From Buddleja alternifolia (Eukaryota; Streptophyta; Magnoliopsida; Lamiales; Scrophulariaceae), in contig CM033405.1 of the NCBI GenBank assembly GCA_019426215.1, positions 7,603,001 to 7,667,000 of the forward strand: 64,000 nt of DNA. The letters run 5' to 3'. Positions 10,383 to 21,431 of this stretch are shown piece by piece. The notes below the pieces were generated by a model. That model saw only the letters and a list, made by a program, of their open reading frames with translations. It was not told where the DNA came from and made no database searches. How positions within the stretch are numbered: position 1 is the first letter of the stretch; every line of letters starts with the position of its first letter. A program made the position numbers and the translations under genes.

Positions 10383-12087
10383 TGTTGTGAATGTTGGTTC
10401 ATGCACAGGGAATACGTAAATACATATCCAGATTCACATTCGGATCACTTTTGTTTTAATGATTTTCACAAAATTCGAAATTTATAAAGAAGATGAAATC
10501 TAATTTCATCTTTTCACCAACCTTTTGATTTGATTCAAAAACTTGATCTTTTGGATAGCAGCAATTGATAAACTCCTGCCTCTAGATATCACGCCTAAAT
10601 AAGCTTGAAGAAAAATCCATCATCGTTGACTCTCTAAGGGCCGACGGCTATACTAAGCAAGGGAGAGAGATTTTTCTCTTCTTCTTTATTTGCTGTCAAG
10701 TTAATTGTGAGAGTTAGGGTTTTCTGAACCATGGAGTTAGGTATATATAAGAAGTGATGGGCTTAGAATAAACTAATTCCTTGAGCCCATCCAACTCATA
10801 CATACACGCCTCACACATGACCTCTTCATCCATATTGGGCTAAGTAGACTTTCAACTTAGTCCAATTATTAATTAGGCCCAACATATTTTAATCTAATTA
10901 AAATATGACACTAATTAATAATCATTTAAGTTAAATAATTCAATTATTTAATAAAAGAATGAGTATAATTAATTGATTTCCATTAATCTAATTAATCAAA
11001 TAAATTAATTGTTCATAATAAATACATCTAAGTATTTATTATTAATTTATTTCCATTAATTCAATTAATCAAATAAATTAATTTGCTCATCAAATAGCAA
11101 ATTACCTATTTTATATATTTGACAACGAAAGAATTTTCTTCGTTCAATTTCTTTGAAGCGCGACTTTCTAGATTCATTTCAATTGGAATTGAATGGAAAC
11201 CAAGGATGTGAGTGTCACCTAGCCAGTCTCGTGGTCTCACATCGAAAGCCATTTGAAATCAATAGATCAATACGAACCTTTAGGTCACAGACACCCTGTG
11301 AGTATAAGCCCTTCATTGTAACATCCCAATCGAGTGAGAGTCATGGATTATGTCAAACTCACAGGACTCGATGTTGTGCTTTATGAATCATAGTAAGATG
11401 AAATTACATAACTACCCCTAGATACTATACATAAGTTAGTTTTCCTGCTTTGGCCAAAGACTAATAATTTCATTTACCTACAATCGCACAGGACGTTAAC
11501 TCGTTACTACCCGAGACAGTGCATCTTCTATTGGCAATCACCGAACAATTGCTACTTGTCCTTCTGAACCGCATGATCCCACCAAAGGGTGAATTGAATC
11601 TAACTACTCTAATAACTCATTCAATGTCACAAGTTCAATTTTCGTGAATCCTCAGGTCAAAGGCTCACGCACACTAACGTGACCAGTAATTCAATCATTG
11701 GCAGTCAAAAAGTGTTTGAATATATCAATTCCATTTATATATCTATGACTAAACTACAACCATCCAAAGTCACCGATTGACACTCCTTACCAAAGCTAGC
11801 GATATACAAGTCTGGTCTTAATGCTCAATTAAGACTCTTCGACTTGCGAACTCTAGTTTAAGTAAACAAGGAACCGGTACTTCTAACGTCCTTCTCTTAT
11901 AACCATTGAGGAGTAGAAGCTCCATCTTGATTAATCGGGACTTATTTGTTCAATACTTATCTTAATGCTATCAAGATTGATATGAATAAAACAACGCCAT
12001 TAGTAATGAATTAGAGTTTGTACAACATAAAGGTAAATACCCTAATTAATGTAATTCCTCTATGGCATGGAGGACATAATCCTAACA
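10383..12087 (-). repeat. copia-1 3' LTR (in element orientation)
   Basis: 1705 bp, matching 21432-23186 from end to end with many small differences and short indels, so the insertion is not recent. It contains the conserved module shared with other LTRs in this window (ggatgtgagtgtcacctag, near 11203). Confidence 0.9.
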
Positions 12088-12102
12088 ATTTCCCACTTGC
12101 AC
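12088..12102 (-). promoter_or_regulatory. polypurine tract of copia-1
   Basis: Minus-strand gcaagtgggaaatt lies directly next to the LTR start, where a purine-rich plus-strand primer is expected. Copia-2 has a similar tract (gaaagtgggagat) at the same place. Confidence 0.75.
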
Positions 12103-12520
12103 TCAATGCCAATCGCTATGGTATTTAATACCGATCTTCTCAAGATGTCGTTCTAGTACCGCCTGTGATAGTGGCTTGGTCAAGGGGTCAGCAATGTTGT
12201 TTGCTGCACGGCGATGCCACCTCTTCCAATGATCTCTCTAACGATGTGGTATTTTCTCTCAATGTGTTTGGATTTATTGTGAGACCTGGGTTCTTTAGCC
12301 TGCATGATGGCTCCATTGTTGTCACAAAAAAGTGGCAACAAGAGCTCCATGCTAGGAACCACTTGAAGTTCAACTACAAACTTCTTTATCCAAACAGCCG
12401 TCACGTACTCAGCTTCGGTGGTTGATTCAGCCGTCGTGCTTTTCTTGAAACTTTTTTAAGTCACTGCTCCACCGTTAAAGTGAATACAATCCCCAAGGTG
12501 GACTTGCGGTCATCGACGTC
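12103..12520 (-). pseudogene. copia-1 RNase H region
   Basis: Minus-strand frame 12404-12180 reads VWIKKFVVELQVVP, FCDNNGAIMQAKEPRSHNKS and KHIERKYHIVREII, the usual C-terminal RNase H signature of copia polyproteins (CDN-x-A...KEPxxHxxxKHI). Upstream residues toward the reverse transcriptase are broken by stops and frameshifts. Confidence 0.85.
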
Positions 12521-12599
12521 GAACTGAAAGTCAGAGTCAATAAGACCTTCCACCTTTGGTTCTCCATTTCCATATGTCAAACCCATATCCTTAGTTCTT

Positions 12600-13545
12600 C
12601 TTAAGTACTTGAGAATACACTTCACAACAATCTAATGTTTTTTCCCTGGGTTAGCTTGAAACCTACTTACCACTCTCACAGCGTTGACAATGTCCGGTCT
12701 TGTGCATAACATAGCATACATAAGACTCCCTACTGTAGATGCATAGGGGACTCCACTCATTCTCTTACGATCACCCTCACTTTGAGGACTCATCGATTTA
12801 GAGAGATGAAGTCTATGTCTTATGGGCAAGATCCCTCTTTTAGAATCTTCCATTCCAAATCTTTTCAGAACCTTTTCTAAATAGAGGGCTTGAGAGAGAC
12901 TCATTTTCCTATTCAGTGTATCCCTAAGATCCAAATTCCAAGGATATAGGTCGCTTCTCCTAAGTTTTTCATGGAGAACGTGCTTGAGAGCCACATTTGG
13001 ACCAAAGTCAACATGCCTATATCATTACCTATTAGTAGAATCTTGTTGAAGTATAGGACTAGAAACGATATTTTACTCCCAATGGATTTCTTATAAATGC
13101 AAGGTTTATCTTCGTTCTTGATAAAGCCATAGTTCTGAAATTCTTCATCAAAACGAAGGTTTCAGCTCCGCGATGCTTGTTTAAGTCCATAAATTGATCT
13201 ATTCCATTTACACACCTTATGAGAATCTTCATTGGATATGAAACCTTTGGGTTGTTCCATATAGATCTCCTCCTCGAGGTATCCATTCAAGAATGCGGAC
13301 TTCACGTCCATCTGCTAGATTTCATAGTCTGGGTGCATGGCTATTGCTAGCAGGATTTTGATGGATTTGATCATGACAACGGAAGCAAAGGTTTCCTCAT
13401 AGTCAATACCATCTTTTTTACTATACCCTTTCACTACAAGACTAGATTTAAAAGTATCGACCTTGCCATCCGAACCAATCTTTCTTTTGTAGATCCACTT
13501 GAAACCTATTGGTGCAATACCTCTAGGGTGATCCACTATAGTCCA
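12600..13545 (-). pseudogene. copia-1 reverse transcriptase region
   Basis: Segments in several frames. The N-terminal side (13536-13315) shows GFKWIYKRKIGSDGKVDTFK, LVVKGYSKKDGIDYEETFA and LLAIAMHPDYEI. The middle (about 13310-13060) reads [18 protein letters not shown] and [10 protein letters not shown] across frames. The C-terminal side (12994-12632) shows YLEKVLKRFGMEDSK, GSLMYAMLCTRPDI and VSRFQANPGKKH. The catalytic YVDD box region near 13030 is damaged. Copia type because integrase lies upstream of reverse transcriptase. Confidence 0.85.
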
Positions 13546-13648
13546 GATTTAGTTCGAATACATCAAATCCATCTCTATCTTCATAGTCTCAAGCCATTTC
13601 GTAGAATTTATATCCTTCATCGCATGCTCAAAAGTAGAGGGATCAGCT

Positions 13649-13764
13649 CCATAGTTTCCTTCCACTACGGCATACATATTATGCTCTCTCTGTAGCAGAT
13701 AACCATCCATAGTTTCCTTCCGCTATGGCATAAAAATTATGCTCTCTCTGTAGCAGATAACCAT
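13649..13764. repeat. 58-bp tandem duplication inside copia-1 pol
   Basis: Two adjacent near-identical units (13649-13706 and 13707-13764), each running from ccatagtttcc to gtagcagata. The copy number of two and the few differences point to a local slippage or unequal-exchange event after insertion. Confidence 0.85.
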
Positions 13765-13849
13765 ATCTCTCAGGTGGCTGAGATACTCTACTCGAACTAT
13801 GCGATGCTGGTTGCATTTAGTTAGGTTCATTTTGAGTCTCTTGAATAGT

Positions 13850-14676
13850 GGTCTCTAAAGGGATTTCATTTTTTTCTTCCAGAACAATCTTTCTTCCTGC
13901 ATCACCTTCTCAAACGATCCAATTTCTCCATCTTTATCTTTTTCACATAAGCTGGACAACCCCATATCCTAATGTGTTTCAAACTTGGCATCTTTCCACT
14001 CCATATCTGAATAAAGAGTTTTAGGAACAGACCTAGATGGACACCTGTTCAAGATGTGGGTTGCTGTAAGCAATGCATGGCCCCACAACAATATGGGAAG
14101 GTCCGTGTAGTTGAGCATCGATCAAACCATATCCAATAGTGTTCTATTTTATCGCTCGGCTACCCCATTGAGTTGTGGAGTAGCTTGAGGAGTTAATTGT
14201 AATACAATTCCAAGTTCAATTCAGAACTCACCAAATTCGGCACTCATGTATTCTCCATCTCGGTCAGACCGTAGTGTTTTGTTATGTTTGCCAATTGGGT
14301 TTTCAACCAAGGCCTTGAATTCTTTGAACCATTCAATAGATTCAGACTTATACTTCATTAGGTATACGAGACCATACCTGGAGTGGTCATCAGTATATGT
14401 AATGAACTATTGAAAACCTCCACGAGCTATTTTCCCTAAAGGCCCACAAATAACAGTATGTATTAAACCAAGGACTTTATTGGCTCGTTCAAAATGTCGT
14501 GTGAAAGGCGACCTAGTCATTTTGCCTTTGAGACAAAACTCGCAAGTGGGGAGTGTGTCAGACCCAAATGTGCTTATTAGCCCATTTTTCTCAAGTTTGC
14601 GAATCTTATATTCTCCAGCATGACCTAGTCTTAAGTGCCAAAGAGTCTTTGGTTCGTCCCAGACATACCTCATTTC
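13850..14676 (-). pseudogene. copia-1 GAG-pre-integrase and integrase region
   Basis: Next to the LTR C junction the frame reads EPKTLWHLRLGHAGEYKI and CEFCLKGKMTRSPF (the His/Cys zinc-binding region, GAG-pre-integrase). Further on, across a stop, come YTDDHSRYGLVYLMKYKSE, LRSDRDGEYMSAEF and TPQATPQLNGVAER, which hold the DDE-type catalytic positions of the rve domain. Several in-frame stops follow, for example after FGEF and after GVAER. The junction at 14676 resumes the frame that breaks at 18531, showing that LTR C is an insertion. Confidence 0.85.
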
Positions 14677-14878
14677 TATTAGGAAATATACGTGTAGCCT
14701 GACTAAGCACAACGGAAAATTAAAATTTTAGTTTCTAGGATTTAAACATGCGAGTTTATTAATCCTACATGCTCATCATGTATCATAGGCGTGCGCATCT
14801 CTACACTCTTTATTTTAAACTTAAATAAGGAAGATCTTACCTTATTCGGTTTTTTGCAAAAATCGAAGAGTTTCTTCT
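14677..14878 (-). mobile_element. LTR C, first part (solo LTR nested in copia-1)
   Basis: Begins tattaggaaata, likely a decayed tgttagg, right after attтc-like flank atttc (14672-14676). It resumes at 16483 after solo LTR D and ends tattctaaca at 18530, followed by gtttc. The flanks atttc and gtttc agree at 4 of 5 positions. Removing 14677-18530 restores continuity of copia-1 between protease and integrase. Confidence 0.7.
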
Positions 14879-16482
14879 GTTAGGAATCCTATGAACGAAA
14901 AACACAGCGGAAATAAAAAGGATTCCTAGAGTCGAATCACTTTAACGTGGGTCTGATGATTTTCAAGGTTTTACAACAATAAACGAAATTAAATACATTA
15001 TTGATTCGTTAATCTGCAATTCGCGTAACAGCAACTCTCGTCAAATTCCTGGCTCTAAAGTTTCATGCAGACAAGCCTTCAAAGCTCCCCGAGACCGTCC
15101 TTTGAATGTAGGCGGATGGCTAGAGAGAGAGAGGGGGAGAGGATTTTTACTTTTCCTTTTTTTGTGTATTGTATTAGGGTTAGGTTTAGCTTGTCAGTTT
15201 GAGGATTAAATAATCCTCAAACCTTAAACCAAGTAAGGCGCCTCCTATGCCCTCAGTGGATGCCTGAGATGGGCTAAGTTGGCCCAGTCAACTTAGTCCA
15301 TCTTTTAATACATATATTTAATTCAAATTCAATTTAGTTAAATATATATAAAATCAATTAATTCCAATTAATTAATTAAACTCATATAATTTAATCTAAT
15401 TAAATATTTGAATTATTGATTGACCAATTAAATCAATTCGTCCTATTTAATTTGTCTTTCTAAAAGATAAATTATTTACTCAAAAAGACATCCTGCTTAT
15501 TTCTTATAGCGCGACTCTTTAGGTTCGTCTCAATTGGAAATGAGAGGATACCAAAGGATGTGAGTGTCAACTAGCCAGTCCCGTGGACTCACATCGTAAC
15601 CCTAATCGAGCACAAAATGATTGCACCATTTACGAACCTCTGGATCATAAATATCATATGAGTATAAGGCATTCACTGACGTATCCCGATCAAGTGAGAG
15701 TCATGGTCCATGTCAAACTCACAATACTTGATACTATGCATCAGATCATAGCATAATGAAATTACCAAACTACCCTCCATGTCTTACATGAGTTAGTTTT
15801 ATTGCTTTGGCCAAAGACTTATAATTTCATTTGTCTATGATCGCACAGGATACTTTCTCATTTACTATTAAGACAGTGAATCCCATCTTGGCGATCACTT
15901 CACAAGTGCTACTTGACTCATTGAGATCGCACTTCGAGGTCAACCTTACCAAATGGTGATTTGGGCCTAACTACTCTAGTAACAGATTCAACAGTACAAG
16001 TACATTGATAATGACTCCTCAGGTCTAAGGCTCACGTATACTATTATGATCAATAATCCAATCATTGACAGTCTCTGAGTAAATACCCATGTGATCGGAT
16101 TACTACGAGCCATGTTCGAATATATCAATTCCATTAGTATATCTAAGACATGTGCTCTCACTATCCCATAGTGTTCGACTGACACTCTTTGTCAGAGCAT
16201 GTGTCATACAAGTCAAATCTTAATGCCCAATTAAGATTCTTTGACTTGCGAACCCTTTAAGTGATCAGGTGTCAGACTCTCCCCATGCCATTTATTTATT
16301 CCATAAAGGGCGAAGAGTCAACCTTGATACACATGGACTACTTGGTCAATACTTATTAATGACATGAAGATTTATATGAAAAAAAGAATAAATGCCTTTA
16401 TTAATGATAAGTTCGTACAACATAATTGGATACCCTATACAATCTATTTGTCCTCATTGGCATCTAGGGCATATACCTAACA
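14879..16482 (-). mobile_element. LTR D: solo LTR nested in LTR C
   Basis: 1604 bp, plus-strand ends tgttaggaatcc and acctaaca. It carries the shared LTR module (gcgactctttaggttcgtct near 15513, then ggatgtgagtgtcaactagc). No internal coding region, so it is the product of LTR-LTR recombination. The flanks both contain ttcttc, but two extra t bases on the right make the duplication imperfect. Orientation is inferred from the module. Confidence 0.75.
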
Positions 16483-18530
16483 TTTTCTTCCTTAACGTAA
16501 GCTCCCTAGCTTGCTCCTCGTTCCTTGAATCAACTCCTTCATTTTTCCCTTTGATGAAAATTTCAAATTCCTCCACCAAAAACGCCTTTGATCAGATTCT
16601 TGATTCACTTTAGAGATGTTTCTCCTCTAAAGTTGATCCATACCCTGGATACGCACTCGTTTATAATCTTTAGCTAGGTTGATCTATAAACGTTTATTCT
16701 AATTTTAAGGAATAGTGTATAGGATTAAGGTGAAAGCAAACAATTACTTTTCCAAGTATTTTGGAAGAATTCTTGAATTCAAAATTTTGATGAATCATCA
16801 AGAACTCAAGAATACTTATATGTGGAGGGGGAGAGGGGGAGAGAGAGAGCGATTTTCTTGCAATAGGAATGAAAATTTTTGGCTTCCAAAAGTCATTATT
16901 TTATTTTCGTTGCATACTAGTCATATATATAGGACTAAGTTCTTACAATTCTTTCCCATGTAGAACTCTTCTACAATAATCCTTTTTCTTGTAGGAGTAA
17001 AAAACTAATTATTTTCTAAATAAAACTCTTCTACTTTAATTAGTTTCCTCATACAAGTAGATTCCTATTTATTAGGAACCTTATCCTTATCTAATAGGAA
17101 TCATATTCCTATCTTTAAAAGGAATTCTTTCTCTCCAAGAAATCTTATTTCCTTCTAGAAGGAAATTAATTAAACTCCTTTAATTATTTTTCTTCCACCA
17201 AATTTTCGACCAAGGCTATAAAATAAGCCTTTTAGTATTTAATCCACCATACTAGATTAATTAAAAGTCTCTTCCAATAAATTAAATGCTTTCTAGACTT
17301 TTACCAAACATCTTTTGGACTTAATTAAATATTCATCCAACTATTGAATAAATAAAAAGTCCTAATTAATTAATCTAATTAATTAATATATTAACTCAAT
17401 TACTTTGAATTAAATTCCCTTAGCTAAGAAATGGATTTGTCCGAGTATTGTGTGTGACCCTTTAGGTGCACCAACATACTAGTAATGGGTTCACAACCTT
17501 TATGATTTAATTTGGACAATTAAATTATCCCGGTTAATTAAACACTTTTAATTAACCATTTTATTATTTAATGGAGATTAAATATAAGATACCCATAAAT
17601 CAAAGAAAAGTTTCTAGCTACTTATCTTGAAGACCTAGATGTAGGCGATTCAAAATGAACATTTCCAATCACGCATTCCATGCAAGTGAGATTCTTCCAT
17701 CAACTAATTTTCCAATTGAATTAAGGATTAAGGAATCTTATTGGTTGAGATCCATGTAAATTCAATCTTAATAATTCAAGTGTGTTTGACTAGTGATTAA
17801 TTATTTCAGAAACTCATTTCTTAATTACTTATTTACCTTGACCAAGGACTAACTCAGTCAAACTAGTTAAAATATTATAGGAAATTAACTTGTTCATCTA
17901 GACAGGTGATGGATCATTTGTTGTCAACACCAACCTCCATATATGAGTTACTGCACCCAATCACCAGTCCATATGTGTCCTTTTAAAAGAACTGTCACAA
18001 GAGTCAAAGTGCAGTAAGTCAAAATACAAGATTACTGTGACGACTCAAGTCAAAGAATTAATCTTGCACTATCGTGATTGAGAAACTCCTAATTCATCAT
18101 ATATAGAAATAATTCCAATTTAGGAAGTTTCAATCAGGGTAATCAGTGAACTTGCTCTCAACAAGCACCCACGTATGTGCATTTGTGTCAACTACACTAA
18201 TGTCTATAAAACGAGACATTCTCTAGTTAAAAGTGTGCATCATAGGCGCAAGTCTATCCGAATTATCAATGTCCCATCTTGATAATTCTATGACCTGCAC
18301 GGTATTTAGAAATCACAACCTTAGAGGCCTATTTTATGATATTCATCCAATGTGATATCAAGTCCCATAGCTACGTGTGAATTCTAGGAACTTCATCATA
18401 CAGTTATAAACAATATAAACATAAGATGAAGAAATGCCTTTTATTAATATAATGTAAAACGAAATTATTTATTACAAGAATAGATAAATAAAGCCTATCT
18501 AAGATTGGCCCGCAGGGCACTATTCTAACA
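16483..18530 (-). mobile_element. LTR C, second part
   Basis: About 2.05 kb, no coding potential. It ends at plus-strand actattctaaca, the inverted tgttagaatagt LTR start. Parts of the central LTR wording (for example near 17630-17700 and 18180-18370) resemble the other long LTRs but are clearly a different family. The total LTR C length without LTR D is about 2.25 kb. Confidence 0.65.
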
Positions 18531-19795
18531 GTTTCTTGGTGATTGTATTCACAATACATCTATTTTATACATTTAAGTAGTATAAACCATTTACTAAAGA
18601 TGCAGAGCCAACGAACTTATTTCTAAAATAAATATTGCCAACATTGTTCAAATATCGAAAATCGTATCCAAGTGTAACTAATACAGGAATAGAACATGTT
18701 TTTTTAAACTCATTGGGCAAAACAAGGTAATCATCGAACACAAGTAAATGTCTAGTAGATAAAAATAAAGAAGTAAATCCTATGTGAGTACCTGCCACAC
18801 TATGTCCGCTGCCTACATGGATCATCACTTCTTGCTCCACGAGCCGCCTACTTCTTTCCAGATCCTGTTTCAAAACATAGACATGAGCACTAGCTCCTAA
18901 GTCTAGAATCCATGGAGTGGAGAATATAGTCATAGAACAATTAGTTTCTAAAACATAAAGTTCCATACCTTTAGAAGCTCTTGCCTTCCTCAGAGGACAG
19001 TCACGTCTCCAGTGACCCTTCTCCGTGCAGGAAAGGCAAGTGTTTGATCTTTTGAGATTCTCATTATGCAACCTACTGTCTTCAGGTGCTTTCTTCTTAA
19101 GACAGCCATTTATCATTAATACTTTTGTGGGCTTCTCTTCCTTTTCCTTGGGTTCTGCTTTCCAGCAACAGAAGCGATGTATGCACGTCTAAATTCTTCT
19201 GTTTCATTTGACTTTGTGCAGCAATAAGTTTGTTCATTAGCCCAGATAGTGAACACTCAACATCGTTCATGTCAAAATTCACAATGAACTGACTGAAGGA
19301 AGATGGAAGTGACTGAAGAATGAGGTTTGTTTGAAGATGGAAATCCATGTGAAAATCAAGAGACTGCAACTTCTCCATCATGCAGATCATCTTCAATACG
19401 TGGTCTGCCACGTTTGCATCTTCTTCCATCTTTGCCCTGAAGAGCTCTCTCGATAAGAAATATCAAACAATCCTACTGGGCTCCCCAAACAACTCTTTCA
19501 GATGAAGTAGTATGCTCCTCGCATTTTCCATTCTCTCATGGGAGTGCTGGAGATCATAACTCATTTAGCTGAGCATTAATTCTCTGGCTCATGCAATATC
19601 AGTCACCCAGTCTTTGTAAAAGGAATGCACACTCTTGTCCGCATCTGCCAAGGGAACAGTGGAACATTTTATGTCCAAGACATAGTCGATTGACTTGTAT
19701 CCAAGGACTATCCTTAAGTTCCTAAGCCAATCGATGAAGTTTGGTCTAGTGAGGACGTTTTTCTCGAGCAATGCAATGATCGGGTTGTTAACCAT
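18531..19795 (-). pseudogene. copia-1 gag and protease region
   Basis: The start is ATG at 19795 (MVNNPIIALLEKNVLTRPNF, then WLRNLRIVLGYKSIDYVLD), a usual copia gag N-terminus. Frame 19429-19097 continues with MEEDANVADHVLKMI, SLPSSFSQFIVNFDMN and LSGLMNKLIAAQSQM (UBN2-type gag). Frame 19116-18565 has a zinc knuckle CLSCTEKGHWRRDCP, then protease WILDLGASAHV (expected DSGAS; here DLGAS), and ends GSASLVNGLYYLNV. Frameshifts near 19440-19590 and 19110 and a stop after YLNV break the polyprotein. Confidence 0.85.
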
Positions 19796-21417
19796 TTTGA
19801 GAGAGAAAATAAAATACTGCAGAGAATAAAGAACTATGCAATTAGGTTATTACGTTGTACACCAAGTAAAATTAGACAGGACTATGAATTTTTACTTGGC
19901 TCCCACTGCATTTTTCGAATCATTGCACTCCCACTGCAATATTCGGAAATCTCGTTGGAAAGATTTCGTAGTGAGTGATTGAGTTCTTTAATAAATTCGG
20001 TGAGTTACAACCCTTTAACGATATATGGCTCACTAACTTTATTAAAGTTGAAATCCATGTCAGCATCGTCAAACATGCGATTCAATCTTTAGTTTGACCC
20101 ATAGATCACGTGACCGCAACCTTTTAACGATATATAGGTTGTGATCTATCTAAACTTGGGCCCATCAACTTCCAATCAAGCTAACAATTGAACTCCACTT
20201 TACAACCCTCTGTCTATCTGTGGGGTAGAATTTGTTTCGATTGATGGCATCTAATGCACTTAGAGAATTTAAATAAATGTCGCAATGCATAACCCTCACT
20301 CATTGGGAAGAAATTATGCATATTGACATTAATTCAATTTCTCCTAAGTTTGATGGAGAGCCGGAACATCCAATTCCCTTTTATTCTTAATTCAGTATTT
20401 AATCCAATGGGAGAATTTTGCATTTATTTGGTCTCACTTTGCACATTATCCATTTATAGCACGCATACATGGATTATAAAATTGAAAACGTCTATCAATT
20501 TTTTCACACATGCTTTCCATGGACTTATCTAGATTAAGTCAAATCAATGGCTCAATCTAGAGTTAAGGGGCCTATAAGATCTAACCTATGTCTAACTTTC
20601 AGGTCTTCCAACTCCAAGCAGATCTTCTTCTAAAAAGGTCATATTCTAATTAGATAGATAAAATATGCATCCTATACATAAATCTACAAAAATTAAAATA
20701 CAAACTGGGGGCAACTAAAGACCCGATACAACCCAGAAAATAAAACCCATAATCAAATTTAGTCCATGAAAGGCATCCCACAATATCATGCATCAAAAGA
20801 TTATAAAAGATAGCTAACATGTTGGAGTTCTTTCAAAAAAAAAAATTAAAATCCAATTTCAATTATGTGTGGTTTGAAAATAATTGAATTAATTTAAATC
20901 CAATTTAGAAATTAATTCAACTTCAATCCTATTTGATAATAAATCCAATTTAGTCTCAAAGAATCAATTGTCAATTGATTTGTCAAAGAATTAATGCAAA
21001 TATTCATGTCTTTGTTCTAGGATTAAGTTTAATTTTAAATTCAATATAAAATTAGGCATAAAACTAATTTTCAAAATTATTTTATCACTTAATTAATTTT
21101 AAAAATCTTTTAAAATAAATATTATATTTAATTTTAAGAAATTGTGTTGACCCATGTGTCTATTCATGGGTTGACCCGTGGGTCGAACCCGGTTAATTAT
21201 TTAAAAAATAAATAAAATACACGCCCGATTGTTGCGCACAGCGCCTGCACTGACTTTTTCCGAGCCGAACATCAGAAACTCTCAAACCACATATTCATGT
21301 CATGTATAAATTCATATCCATTACGAAAAACTTGATTTATATTCTAAACATAAATCATGCAATCAAATTACGGTTCAGATTTAACTTTAAAAAAAAATCA
21401 TTAAAAGCCATAAAATT
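19796..21417 (-). other. copia-1 leader with a series of conserved hairpins
   Basis: About 1.6 kb between the primer-binding site and the gag ATG, very long for copia. The part next to gag holds successive inverted repeats: ccaagtaaaa/ttttacttgg (19862-19899), cgaat+attgca/tgcaat+attcg (19916-19945), gaaatct/agatttc (about 19947-19968), ctttaataaa with ggtgag / ctcac with tttattaaag (19986-20047), atagatcac/gtgatctat (20101-20149) and actccac/gtggggt (20192-20226). The loops of the 20.0 and 20.1 kb hairpins share the core ttttaacgatatat (cctttaac or ccttttaac). Copia-2 has the same series at 31150-31506 with different stems. The rest is AT-rich and unassigned. Confidence 0.75.
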
Positions 21418-21431
21418 GGCTCTGATAGCAT
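21418..21431 (-). promoter_or_regulatory. primer-binding site of copia-1
   Basis: Minus-strand atgctatcagagcc next to the LTR end matches the initiator-tRNA-Met primer-binding consensus (tggtatcagagc) with one or two changes. Confidence 0.8.
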
